The position numbers and the translations under genes were made by a program. Of a stretch of 15,873 nt of DNA, positions 6,796-13,966 are shown piece after piece (position 1 is the stretch's first letter; each line of letters starts with the position of its first letter). A model generated the notes under the pieces. It saw nothing but the letters and a program-made list of their open reading frames with translations, searched no databases and was not told where the DNA came from. The DNA comes from JAAFIP01 sp043721235 (GTDB lineage: Bacteria > Pseudomonadota > Gammaproteobacteria > Burkholderiales > Burkholderiaceae_C): assembly GCA_043721235.1 (NCBI GenBank), contig JAYSRE010000008.1:1-15873 (forward strand), read 5' to 3'.

Positions 6796-7123
6796 TAGAC
6801 CCCCTAAACCGGTTTGGTACCTAGCCTGCCGTTGTGTACCGGCATCTGCTGCAGGCGGTCATCCAACTGGCGGTGACAAACTGTATGTGCAACAGCATGT
6901 TTGCCCGCCACAGCCAACGCAGTAACCACCACTTACGGTGCTGTGCTGTTGCTTGCAAATTGACTTGTTTTGGTCATGCGGATGGAGTTTGTGCACCCTA
7001 AGATTAAAAATCTGACGTGGTACAAATTTGGCAAATTGCTCTAGCTTTTTGGGCTTTGTCAGCACTGTTTTATGTCAGCACCGTTCATTTGAACACCACC
7101 CTGAAACATCACAAGGAATTGTT
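6796..7123 (+). other. 328-base gap between holA and the DUF4397 gene
   Basis: No convincing gene in either strand. It contains a perfect palindrome AAACCGGTTT (6806-6815), a nine-base inverted repeat GCAACAGCA/TGCTGTTGC (6889-6897 and 6944-6952, 46-base loop), and a direct repeat TGTCAGCACYGTT near the downstream gene. The length suggests an extended leader or control region for the lipoprotein gene. No clear -35/-10 pair or terminator was found. Confidence 0.6.
7057..7085 (+). promoter_or_regulatory. Direct repeat TGTCAGCACYGTT, candidate operator or leader element
   Basis: Two 13-base copies differing at one position (7057-7069 and 7073-7085), with starts 16 bases apart, about 40 bases before the start codon of the DUF4397 lipoprotein. 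This could be a protein-binding direct repeat or merely a short duplication. Confidence 0.35.
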
Positions 7124-9253
7124 ATGCACATCTCACATCTGGCCCCGGAGTTAAAAGCCCAACGGGCGCGTTGGCGAATCAGCGGCATTTTGGCTGCTGC
7201 GGCATTGGTATTGGCCGCTTGCGGAGGAGGAGGTGGCGGCGGCGGATCAGACAGCGCCAATGCCCCTATCGGCAGCGCACCAGTGGCTGCTGAAAACGCC
7301 TTGGTACGCACTGTCAATGCGCTGGACGATCCCGCCACAGCCACGCTGTCTGCAGGCAGCCAAACGGTTAACTCAGCGGACATGGATGCACCCATATCGG
7401 AGTTTGCCAATGTGGCAGATAACGCTGCTGTAAGTTTAGCGGTGGTGGCTGAGAGTTCGAGCGCGCCTGACGAGCAAGCCAAGCGCAATGACCAAGGCAG
7501 TAGCAGTGCTATCAGCGTTCCTATGGCTGCAAGCAAAGGCGACAAGGTAACGGTGTTTGCCATGGGAGACTCTAGCGCTGTGCGCACAGTGCAAATTAAG
7601 CACACCACCACCGACGTGCCAGCCGACCAAACCGGGGTGCGTGTGCTGCACGCTGCCTCGCGCGTACCCACCGTGGATATTTATGTGTCGGCCCCTGGCG
7701 CAGCTCTGCCCAGCACACCAACCATTGCTGCGTTGGCATTTGCCAATTTTGCACCACCGCCCGACAAATCTTCACTTAAAGTGCCCAAAGGAAGCTACCA
7801 GATTCGCCTGACCGCTGCGGGCAGCAAAGACGTGGTGTTTGACTCTGGCACCGTGGCCTTTCCTGGTGGACAAGAACTGTTGATTGCTGCGCTGCCCAGC
7901 TTTGGTGCAGGCGCTTTAGTCAACCTGCTGCTGCTGCCTAGCGAGGGCAGGCCAACGCTGATCCGCGAGCCCCGCAGCGCCCTGCGTGCAATACACTTGT
8001 CGCCCGACGCGCCAGCTGTGGATGTGCTGCTTAGCGACAAGCGCGTGGTGCGCAAGCTCATGTTCCGCCAGGATTCGGCTTTTGTTGAAAGTTTGGTCGG
8101 CACCCGCACCGTCAAAGTCACACCGGCCGACAACACAGCCACCGCTGTCATCACGGCCAACGTGAACCTGCCGGCCAACAAAGCCGTGTCCGTGGTGGCA
8201 TTGAACAAACTGGCCAACATCGAACCTGTCGTGATTGTGGACGATGGCAAAGCTGCCACTGCAGGCAACAGCAAGCTGCGCGTACTACACGCTAGCGCCG
8301 GCGTGCCAGCAGTGGATGTCTACCTGACTGCGCCTACTGCCGCGTTGCCTGTAGAGGCGGCCATCAAGGCGCTGGCGTTTAAAAATGCTGCGCCAGCTTC
8401 TGGCGAAGCCGCCTTGTCGGTACCTGCGGGTAACTACCGCGTGCGCTTGACACTGGCGGGTAAAACTGATGTGGTGTACGACTCGGGTGCGTTCAAAATC
8501 AAGCCGCGTGAAGACCTTGTGGTAGCAGCCATTGCGCCCAAAGCCGATGCGCAAGCCCAGCCCAGCCCGGTCGACTTGCTGGTTATACGTACTAGGGGCG
8601 AGAACAGCCTGCTCAAGAGCCAAACCAGCACCACACCTCCCACCACCTCTACGATGACGGTGACCACCTCGTTGCGTGCGCTGCACGCATCACCGCAAGC
8701 CCCCGCTGTTGACCTGCTGATCGATGGCACAAAAACGGTGGGCAGCTTGGGCTTTGGTAACTTGTCGGACAGGGCGGCGGTGCTTGAGGGTGCGCGCGCG
8801 CTCAAAATCAACGTGGCTGGCACCAGCACCGCCGTGCTAAGCGCCACCATCACCGTGGCCAAAGACACGGCCTACACCGCAGTGGCCTATGACACCCCCA
8901 GCAACTTGAAGGCACTGGTGCTGAAAGACGAGGTGAAATCCAACGCCTCTGTGGGCGCGCGCGGCTACATCCGCATCGTCAACCTCATCAGCGAAGTGCA
9001 GGGCACCGCTACTTTTGCCGGTTCATCCACGGGCGGCGGCGGTTTTGGTACGGCTGCGCAGTATGGCGAAAACAGCCCGGGCTCTAAATCAGTAAGCGTG
9101 CGCTACAACACGGCCAACGGCCAAGGCCAAGTCGCTGTGGGGTTCAACCTGGAGCAGGGTAATTTTTACACGGTCTATGCTGTGGGCAGTGCGACCTCGG
9201 CAGGTGGCAATCCAGTGCGCCTGATCGTAAGCCGCGATAGCAAAGCGCCCTAG
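7124..9253 (+). CDS. DUF4397 repeat lipoprotein
   Basis: A 709-residue exported lipoprotein: charged n-region, hydrophobic core and lipobox LAAC with Cys33, then a run of eight glycines that probably acts as a flexible linker. The rest is a chain of DUF4397-like beta-sandwich units recognised by (L/V)R(V/A)(L/I)H.S..PAVD(V/L). Clear units begin near residues 172, 287, 385 and 517, with degenerate flanking units near 75 and 615. Units at 172 and 385 share a long form (APxAALP...IxALAF..., VP.G.Y..RLT.AG..DVV.DSG), and those at 287 and 517 share a short form, giving an A-B-A-B order. DUF4397 proteins are envelope proteins of unknown function. The ATG at 7124 has AAGGA 6-7 bases upstream; the TTG-started extension to 7028 would spoil the signal peptide. 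The gene stands alone between a long leader and a strong terminator. Confidence 0.9.
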   Translation: MHISHLAPELKAQRARWRISGILAAAALVLAACGGGGGGGGSDSANAPIGSAPVAAENALVRTVNALDDPATATLSAGSQTVNSADMDAPISEFANVADNAAVSLAVVAESSSAPDEQAKRNDQGSSSAISVPMAASKGDKVTVFAMGDSSAVRTVQIKHTTTDVPADQTGVRVLHAASRVPTVDIYVSAPGAALPSTPTIAALAFANFAPPPDKSSLKVPKGSYQIRLTAAGSKDVVFDSGTVAFPGGQELLIAALPSFGAGALVNLLLLPSEGRPTLIREPRSALRAIHLSPDAPAVDVLLSDKRVVRKLMFRQDSAFVESLVGTRTVKVTPADNTATAVITANVNLPANKAVSVVALNKLANIEPVVIVDDGKAATAGNSKLRVLHASAGVPAVDVYLTAPTAALPVEAAIKALAFKNAAPASGEAALSVPAGNYRVRLTLAGKTDVVYDSGAFKIKPREDLVVAAIAPKADAQAQPSPVDLLVIRTRGENSLLKSQTSTTPPTTSTMTVTTSLRALHASPQAPAVDLLIDGTKTVGSLGFGNLSDRAAVLEGARALKINVAGTSTAVLSATITVAKDTAYTAVAYDTPSNLKALVLKDEVKSNASVGARGYIRIVNLISEVQGTATFAGSSTGGGGFGTAAQYGENSPGSKSVSVRYNTANGQGQVAVGFNLEQGNFYTVYAVGSATSAGGNPVRLIVSRDSKAP

Positions 9254-9280
9254 TCGGTTCAGACCTGCACATTGCAGCGT

Positions 9281-9306
9281 CCCCCGCAGCAATGCGGGGG
9301 ATTTTT
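9281..9306 (+). terminator. Rho-independent terminator after the DUF4397 gene
   Basis: CCCCCGCA (9281-9288) pairs perfectly with TGCGGGGG (9293-9300) around a GCAA tetraloop, followed by ATTTTT. It begins 28 bases after the stop codon. The T-run exists only for plus-strand transcription. Confidence 0.93.
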
Positions 9307-9313
9307 GGATTGC

Positions 9314-9508
9314 TTAAATCAGCTTGCCAATCAGCCCCGCCAGCAGGCTTACGACGATGGTGGAACCTAACGGGATTGAAATTTGCCGTCCGCGAAAGGT
9401 AAAGCTAAAGTCGCCGGGTAGGCGGCCAAAGCCCCAGCGGCGCAATTCAGGGGCCAGCGCACCAATGAGCAGCAAGGCCAGCAAAGTTACAATCAGCCAA
9501 CGAAACAT
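9314..9508 (-). CDS. DUF2905 small membrane protein
   Basis: A 64-residue protein with two hydrophobic segments (residues about 4-18 and 49-63) around the characteristic GRLPGDFSFTFRGRQISIPLGSTIVVSLLAGLIGKL. This matches the DUF2905 family, small inner-membrane proteins of unknown role. It is the last gene of the minus-strand group after the MidA-like and cupin genes. No Shine-Dalgarno sequence is visible: an interspersed repeat begins five bases before the start codon, so the leader is AT-rich and may form the repeat's hairpin. Confidence 0.85.
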   Translation of the reverse strand: MFRWLIVTLLALLLIGALAPELRRWGFGRLPGDFSFTFRGRQISIPLGSTIVVSLLAGLIGKLI

Positions 9509-9512
9509 AATT

Positions 9513-9569
9513 ACTATTAAATATATAGCTGACTATTCAGCATTTCCTTGGGCGATAGGGCTAAAAGGC
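9513..9569 (+). repeat. Interspersed repeat, copy B (intergenic)
   Basis: ACTATTAAATATATAGC (9513-9529), an 8-base spacer, then CAGCATTTCCTTGGGC (9538-9553) and GATAGGGCTAAAAGGC. It lies between the cupin and DUF2905 genes and would be transcribed in antisense orientation to the listed strand. It is the least constrained copy and probably the closest to the intact element. Confidence 0.8.
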
Positions 9570-9585
9570 TTAAAAAATAGGCCAT

Positions 9586-9999
9586 TTACATACGACCAAA
9601 GTCATCTTGCAGGCGGGTAATGTCGTCTTCGCCCAAATACGCGCCGATTTGCACTTCAATAATTTCGACAGGCTCGCTGCCCAGGTTGCTCAGCCGGTGC
9701 ACTTGGCCTAGGGCAATGTCGCAGTGCTGGCCGGGGTGCAGGTCAAAGTCGGCGAAGGTTTCGCCATTTTGGTTGCCCAGGGTAATGCGGGCGGTGCCGC
9801 GCACTACTACCCAGTGCTCGGCGCGCTGGGCGTGTTTTTGCAGGCTCAGGCGCTGGCCGGGGTTCACGCGGATGCGTTTGACTTTGTTGCCGCTGGCGTG
9901 TGCGTCTGTGCTGTAGCGGGCCTCGTCCAAGGCCTCGTACCAGCCCCAGGGGCGCTCGGTGTGCTCAACTTGGATGGTTTTGTGGGTAGTGTGGGTCAT
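9586..9999 (-). CDS. Single-domain cupin, mannose-6-phosphate isomerase type II C-terminal-like
   Basis: A 137-residue cupin. The segments RPWGWYE, VNPGQRLSLQKHAQRAEHWVVV and GQVHRLSNLGSEPVEIIEVQ, with DDITRLQDDFGR near the end, closely follow the C-terminal cupin of bifunctional mannose-1-phosphate guanylyltransferase/mannose-6-phosphate isomerase. Likely metal ligands are visible (KHAQRAEHW and GQVH). Only the cupin half is present, so isomerase activity or another sugar-phosphate role is possible; the substrate cannot be read from sequence. The ATG at 9999 was chosen; a GTG at 10011 would add four residues. It follows the MidA-like gene after 26 bases and is probably cotranscribed. Confidence 0.85.
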   Translation of the reverse strand: MTHTTHKTIQVEHTERPWGWYEALDEARYSTDAHASGNKVKRIRVNPGQRLSLQKHAQRAEHWVVVRGTARITLGNQNGETFADFDLHPGQHCDIALGQVHRLSNLGSEPVEIIEVQIGAYLGEDDITRLQDDFGRM

Positions 10000-10025
10000 G
10001 GTGTTTATCACAAGTTTTAAGCAGT

Positions 10026-11210
10026 TTACAGCGTGTGGGTGCGGTCGCCAGTGGCAAAGCCAATGGGTTCAAAGTCTGCGCCCTTGCCAAAGGCCATCAC
10101 TTTGAACAGCTCGCCCATTTCATGCTCGTTCACCAGTTTGGCGGTGTGGGCCCGCTGCAGAGGGCTTAGTTGCTCTAGCAAGGGGAGCAAACCGCAATTG
10201 ATGAGAAAACGGCCTTGGGTGGCGTAGCCCAGCACGTCCAGCCCCGCGTTTTGCCCCGCCAGCGCAATACCGCTGAAGTTGACATGCGCAGTAATGTCTT
10301 TTTCGCCCACCAGGTGCAGCGGGTCAGGGTCGGCTTGGTGCTGGAAGTGGCACATCAGCGTGCCCATATGGCGCTGGGGGTGGTAGTACTCACTGTCGGG
10401 AAAGCCATAGTCAATAAAGAAAGCTGCTCCGCGCGCAAGGTGGCTGGCCAAGGTGCTGACAAAGGCCTCGGCTTGGGGGTGAATTTCGGTTAAATAGTCG
10501 TGCGGGCCTGCGATGTCCACGCTGGGGCGCAGGCTGGTGGGGCGGTCTTGCCAGGCCCAGCCCTGTGCCCGGCCCTCTGCGCAACCGTCTGTGCTGGCAA
10601 CCACGCCGCGCTCGTGCCACACACCAGCGCTGCGCCGCAGCAGCTTGACTGGCATGGCGTCTAGCACCTCGTTACCAACGACGATGCCTTCAAACTGCGC
10701 TGGCAGGCTGTCTAGCCACTGCACTCGGCTGCCTAAATGCGCCAGCAGGGCCTGTTGGCGCGCGCGCAGGCTGCTGGAGACTTCTAGGATGAAATAGCGC
10801 TCTGGCCCAAGATTTTGTTGAATGAGTAGCTCACATATTTGTAGCGCCAGGGCGCCGCTACCAGCACCTATCTCCAGCACGCATTGGGTGCCTGTGGCAA
10901 GCAGCGCCTGCGCAACTTGCTGGCCCACGCAAGCGCCAAACAGCGGCGACAGCTCGGGCGAGGTAACAAAATCACTGCCTGCTATGGGTGTGCCATCTGC
11001 GGCGCGGCGGGGCGGCAGGCTGCCCAGCTTTTGCGAGCCGTGGGCGTAGTAGCCCAGGCCAGGCGTGTACAGCGCAGCGTGCATAAAGTCGTCAAACGCC
11101 AGCCAGCCGCCAGCCTGCGCAAGTTGGGCTTGCAGGGCGTGGTGCAGCGCTAAGGTTTGCGCTGGTGTTTGCGGCGGGTCATGCGCTGGCGGGTTTGCTA
11201 AATTCGGCAT
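10026..11210 (-). CDS. MidA/NDUFAF7-family SAM-dependent methyltransferase (DUF185)
   Basis: A 394-residue protein with the features of the MidA family. It has the N-terminal GWLAFDDFMHAALYTPGLGYYAHG, a FVTSPELSPLFGACVGQQ segment, a SAM-binding motif (VLEIGAGSGALA), EGIVVGNEVLDAMPVKLL and FFIDYGFPDSEYYHPQR. The mitochondrial homologue methylates an arginine in a complex I subunit during assembly; the bacterial role is presumed similar but unproved. The start is uncertain: ATG at 11210 is used, while a GTG at 11222 is in frame, and neither has a strong ribosome-binding site. It heads the minus-strand group with the cupin and DUF2905 genes and is divergent from the SDR gene with a 90-base spacer. 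Confidence 0.92.
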   Translation of the reverse strand: MPNLANPPAHDPPQTPAQTLALHHALQAQLAQAGGWLAFDDFMHAALYTPGLGYYAHGSQKLGSLPPRRAADGTPIAGSDFVTSPELSPLFGACVGQQVAQALLATGTQCVLEIGAGSGALALQICELLIQQNLGPERYFILEVSSSLRARQQALLAHLGSRVQWLDSLPAQFEGIVVGNEVLDAMPVKLLRRSAGVWHERGVVASTDGCAEGRAQGWAWQDRPTSLRPSVDIAGPHDYLTEIHPQAEAFVSTLASHLARGAAFFIDYGFPDSEYYHPQRHMGTLMCHFQHQADPDPLHLVGEKDITAHVNFSGIALAGQNAGLDVLGYATQGRFLINCGLLPLLEQLSPLQRAHTAKLVNEHEMGELFKVMAFGKGADFEPIGFATGDRTHTL

Positions 11211-11300
11211 GGTGTTTTGCACTGGGGTTCAGCTTAATCGTGTCTTGTGTTACGCGTCTCCGATACACTCGGCATTGCTACGTTCACGTTAGTATTGTCC

Positions 11301-12173
11301 ATGAACCTTAAGCCTCCGTCCGATATGTCCGCTTCTATTCCTGCTACCCCTACTACTCCTGTACCGCCCAGCCCGGTGCCGGTGGTCTTGGTCACCGGTG
11401 CTGCCAAGCGCCTGGGCCGCGCTATTGCCCTGCACCTGGCCCGTGCGGGCTGGCGCGTGGCCGTGCACTACGGCAGTTCGGCGCTTGATGCGCAAGCCAC
11501 CATGGCTGATTGCACCGCGCTTACGCCCGGCAGCGCGGTGTTTCAGGCTGACCTGGCCAACGAAGCTGCTACACGCGCCCTGTTGCCCGCAGTGGTGGCC
11601 CAGCTGGGACGGGTAGACGCAGTGGTCAACTGCGCCGCGCTGTTTGCGCACGACAACGCTGCCAGCTTTAGCTACGCGGCATTGCAAGCGCATATGTTTG
11701 CCAATACGGCTGCGCCCATTGTGCTGGCGCAAGCGCTGCATGCGCATGTGCAGCAGCGGCAGGCGCAGGGCGGTGCAAATGGTACGGTGCAAGCCCAAGT
11801 TAGCACCCATGCCCAGGGTGTGGTGGTCAACCTGCTAGACCAAAAGCTGTGGAACCCCAACCCCGACTTTCTCAGCTACACCCTGTCCAAAGCCGCGCTT
11901 GAGTCCGCCAACACCCTCCTGGCCATGGCACTGGCACCCCAAGTGCGTGTGGTGGGCGTGGCCCCAGGCCTTACGCTGACCAGCCATATGCTCAGCGACG
12001 AAAAATTCCAAGCCCTGCACGCGCTAAGCCCGTTGGGCCGCAGTTCCAGCCCCGATGATGTCTGCAGCGCGGTGCTGTTTGCCCTGACCAATGCCTCCAT
12101 CACCGGCACCACCTTGCTGGTGGACGGCGGCCAGCACCTGATGAAGTTTGAGCGCGATTTTTCGCTGATGTAA
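11301..12173 (+). CDS. folM: Short-chain dehydrogenase, FolM / pteridine reductase type
   Basis: A 290-residue NADPH-dependent reductase of the SDR family. The cofactor motif is TGAAKRLG, in which Arg replaces the usual Gly (TGxxxRxG). This is the mark of pteridine reductases and FolM, which reduce dihydrofolate or dihydromonapterin to the tetrahydro form. Also seen: the NCAA strand motif, VVNLLDQ with the Asp used by that subgroup, the active-site YTLSK, PG after strand six (GVAPGLTL) and the C-terminal ITGTTLLVDGGQHL. folB lies 104 bases downstream, which strengthens a pterin/folate role. The start is uncertain: ATG at 11301 is used, with ATG 11325 possible; neither has a good ribosome-binding site. 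Confidence 0.85.
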   Translation: MNLKPPSDMSASIPATPTTPVPPSPVPVVLVTGAAKRLGRAIALHLARAGWRVAVHYGSSALDAQATMADCTALTPGSAVFQADLANEAATRALLPAVVAQLGRVDAVVNCAALFAHDNAASFSYAALQAHMFANTAAPIVLAQALHAHVQQRQAQGGANGTVQAQVSTHAQGVVVNLLDQKLWNPNPDFLSYTLSKAALESANTLLAMALAPQVRVVGVAPGLTLTSHMLSDEKFQALHALSPLGRSSSPDDVCSAVLFALTNASITGTTLLVDGGQHLMKFERDFSLM

Positions 12174-12235
12174 CCGGCCTGCATATTGGGTTGCAACAAG
12201 AACACGTCACATACCACGCACAGGTGCAACTGCTG

Positions 12236-12263
12236 TTGCAAGCCTCTTGTAAGATAATAATCT
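12236..12263 (+). promoter_or_regulatory. Possible promoter for folB
   Basis: TTGCAA (12236-12241) and TAATCT (12258-12263) are separated by 16 bases in an AT-rich patch just before folB. Transcription from here would leave a very short leader. folB could equally be served by the SDR transcript. Weak evidence. Confidence 0.3.
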
Positions 12264-12277
12264 ACACTAACTCTGCA

Positions 12278-12649
12278 ATGCATACCCTCCAAGGCAACCA
12301 AACACTCAGCCTCACTGGCCTGCGCTTTGCCGCAAATTTAGGAATTTTGGCGCACGAAAAAACCCAGTCCCAGCCCATCCAGGTTGACGCTGAGCTCAAC
12401 CTAGGCCCCCAGCCCCTGCTGCCCAGTGACGATGAAATTAACCACGTGCTGGACTACCGCAAAGTACGCCAGATCATCATTGACGAATGCACTGAGCGCC
12501 ATATCAATCTGCTGGAAAGCCTGATCGGCAAGCTCAGCGTGCGTTTAATGCAGCTGCCCGGCGTGCTGGGCGTGCGCGTCAAAATTGCCAAGCTGGAGAT
12601 TTTTGACGACTGCGAAGTAGCCATTCGGGCCGAAAGCGGAGAGTGGTAA
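12278..12649 (+). CDS. folB: Dihydroneopterin aldolase
   Basis: A 123-residue enzyme of folate synthesis that cleaves 7,8-dihydroneopterin to 6-hydroxymethyl-dihydropterin and glycolaldehyde. Family features seen: LTGLRFAANLGILAHEKTQSQPIQVD near the N-terminus (with the conserved HE), VLDYRKVRQIIID, NLLESLIGKLS and the C-terminal VRVKIAKLEIFDDCEVAI with the expected Lys. The ATG at 12278 was chosen because upstream extension to a TTG at 12191 gives no family-like sequence. It lies directly after the FolM-type reductase, a pathway partner. The following BLUF-type gene begins eight bases after its stop, so it is probably translated from the same message. Confidence 0.93.
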   Translation: MHTLQGNQTLSLTGLRFAANLGILAHEKTQSQPIQVDAELNLGPQPLLPSDDEINHVLDYRKVRQIIIDECTERHINLLESLIGKLSVRLMQLPGVLGVRVKIAKLEIFDDCEVAIRAESGEW

Positions 12650-12657
12650 CAAGCCCC

Positions 12658-13896
12658 ATGCGTACACCAAACTCTACCGGTATTGACACACTTAGTGTTG
12701 AGGTTGACACGCGCATAGAGCAGCCGCGTCTGGGCCAGATGTTGGTCTGCAGCCTGGTGGTTGGCAAGCCCACTTCAGACCAGTTGCAAACCTTGGCCGA
12801 GCAAAGTAGCCATAACAACCGTAATCGGGGTTTGAGTGGCGTACTGCTGTGTGGCAATGGTGTATTTGTTCATTGGCTTGAAGGCTTGGAGTCCTATTTG
12901 CAGGAAGCTTGGACCTCTATTGCCAGAGATATACGCCACAGCAATGTGGTGGTGGTGTGGCAAAACAAGGAAGCGCCCGAGCGCTTGTTTGGCGACTGGA
13001 ATATGGGCCTGCGCAGCACCCTGGTGGCACAAGACCTGCTGGCCATGCTGCACATCGTTAAGCAGCAGCGCAATGCAAAAACGATGCTCAACCAAGGCTA
13101 CTACGAGGTATTTTCCGAAGCCTTTAACCTGCTGGAGCGTATCTGTGGGCCGAAAACCAGAGCGCACCACTTGAGCCCCGCTCGCGGTGTACTGGCCGCC
13201 ATGAAGCGTTACCCTTTCACGCCCGTGGTGGTTGCATCGCCAGAGCACACCGGCCGGGACGCCAGGCCCTCGGAATTGAGTTCGCTCACCAACGATGCCT
13301 CTTCTATTTTTAAAAACTCAATACCTTTTGAGCACACCGCCTTGTTTGACCGTGCTGCCGAAGGCGCAGACGACCTGCTGACCCTGCTAGACAGGCCTTT
13401 GCGCTGGGCGATAGGCAAAGACCTGTGGGCGCTGCGCACGACCTTGAGTGACCGGCCCCTGCACTGGACCTACGAAGACAAGCTGGTAGTGGTTTTTGAC
13501 CACCGTACTTGGCGCCTGGGCATGCATCCCGAGCTGACCAGCATCGCCTACGAGCAGGCCTGTATGGTCGAGCGCTTGCCTAGTGCCAACGACATTCCCA
13601 CCGTGTTTCGCCAAACTACCGCCTACGCTTTGCTATGGGACTTTGCTGTGTCGGCGCGTTCTACCGATTTGAAATTGCCCACGCGGTTTAAGCACGGACG
13701 TATTCGCCTGCGCCGCCCACCGCCGGTGCCTGAGCATATGCTGAGCATAGAGCAACAGCATTTACTGGCCTTGCTGGGCAAAGGCCCTGAGCGCTTGGTT
13801 GATTTAGCCCACTCGATGCAACTGCAGGTGGATGCCGCAGCCAACCTGCTGCGCCCCCTGTACGCTACGCGCTGTATTGAAGCATTGGGTAAATAA
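12658..13896 (+). CDS. BLUF-like domain protein lacking the photoactive Tyr/Gln, with unknown C-terminal part
   Basis: A 412-residue protein. Residues about 27-120 follow the flavin-binding blue-light sensor (BLUF) fold: SHNNRNRGLSGVLL (Asn54 is the conserved flavin-contacting Asn), GVFVHWLEG, DIRHSN and FGDWNMG (Trp114 and Met116). The two residues essential for the photocycle are absent. The first strand (QMLVCSLVVG) has Val30 or Cys31 where the Tyr belongs, and His72 stands where Gln belongs. Residues about 130-360 match no family I know; they contain DRPLRW (245-250) and DRPLHW (265-270). Residues about 362-410 look like a winged-helix fold. There is no EAL or GGDEF domain. It follows folB by eight bases. 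Start: ATG at 12658; an overlapping GTG at 12643 is possible. Confidence 0.83.
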   Translation: MRTPNSTGIDTLSVEVDTRIEQPRLGQMLVCSLVVGKPTSDQLQTLAEQSSHNNRNRGLSGVLLCGNGVFVHWLEGLESYLQEAWTSIARDIRHSNVVVVWQNKEAPERLFGDWNMGLRSTLVAQDLLAMLHIVKQQRNAKTMLNQGYYEVFSEAFNLLERICGPKTRAHHLSPARGVLAAMKRYPFTPVVVASPEHTGRDARPSELSSLTNDASSIFKNSIPFEHTALFDRAAEGADDLLTLLDRPLRWAIGKDLWALRTTLSDRPLHWTYEDKLVVVFDHRTWRLGMHPELTSIAYEQACMVERLPSANDIPTVFRQTTAYALLWDFAVSARSTDLKLPTRFKHGRIRLRRPPPVPEHMLSIEQQHLLALLGKGPERLVDLAHSMQLQVDAAANLLRPLYATRCIEALGK

Positions 13897-13900
13897 AGTA

Positions 13901-13925
13901 ACGGGTGGCTTAGTCCACCACCCGT
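13901..13925 (+). other. Hairpin after the BLUF-like gene, without T-run
   Basis: ACGGGTGG (13901-13908) pairs with CCACCCGT (13918-13925) around nine bases, starting four bases after the stop codon. No T-tract follows. It may protect the 3' end of the message or act as a weak or factor-dependent terminator before ttcA. Confidence 0.55.
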
Positions 13926-13966
13926 GCGGCATGGCTTGCCCGTGCTGAAAGTGAGAAAATACGCCC

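Noticed and set aside
6806..6815. Palindrome AAACCGGTTT just after holA as a terminator or operator
   Set aside because: Too short to form a stem with a loop and no T-run follows; nothing else supports a role.
7075..7671. A 198-codon minus-strand frame across the start of the DUF4397 gene
   Set aside because: It is low-complexity Ala/Ser/Pro, lacks a ribosome-binding site, and is antisense to a well-supported signal peptide.
13406..13416. GGGCGATAGGC inside the BLUF-like gene, matching the tail of the interspersed repeat
   Set aside because: The 17-base hairpin and the CAGCATTTCC core are absent at the expected offset upstream, so it is probably chance or a coding coincidence.
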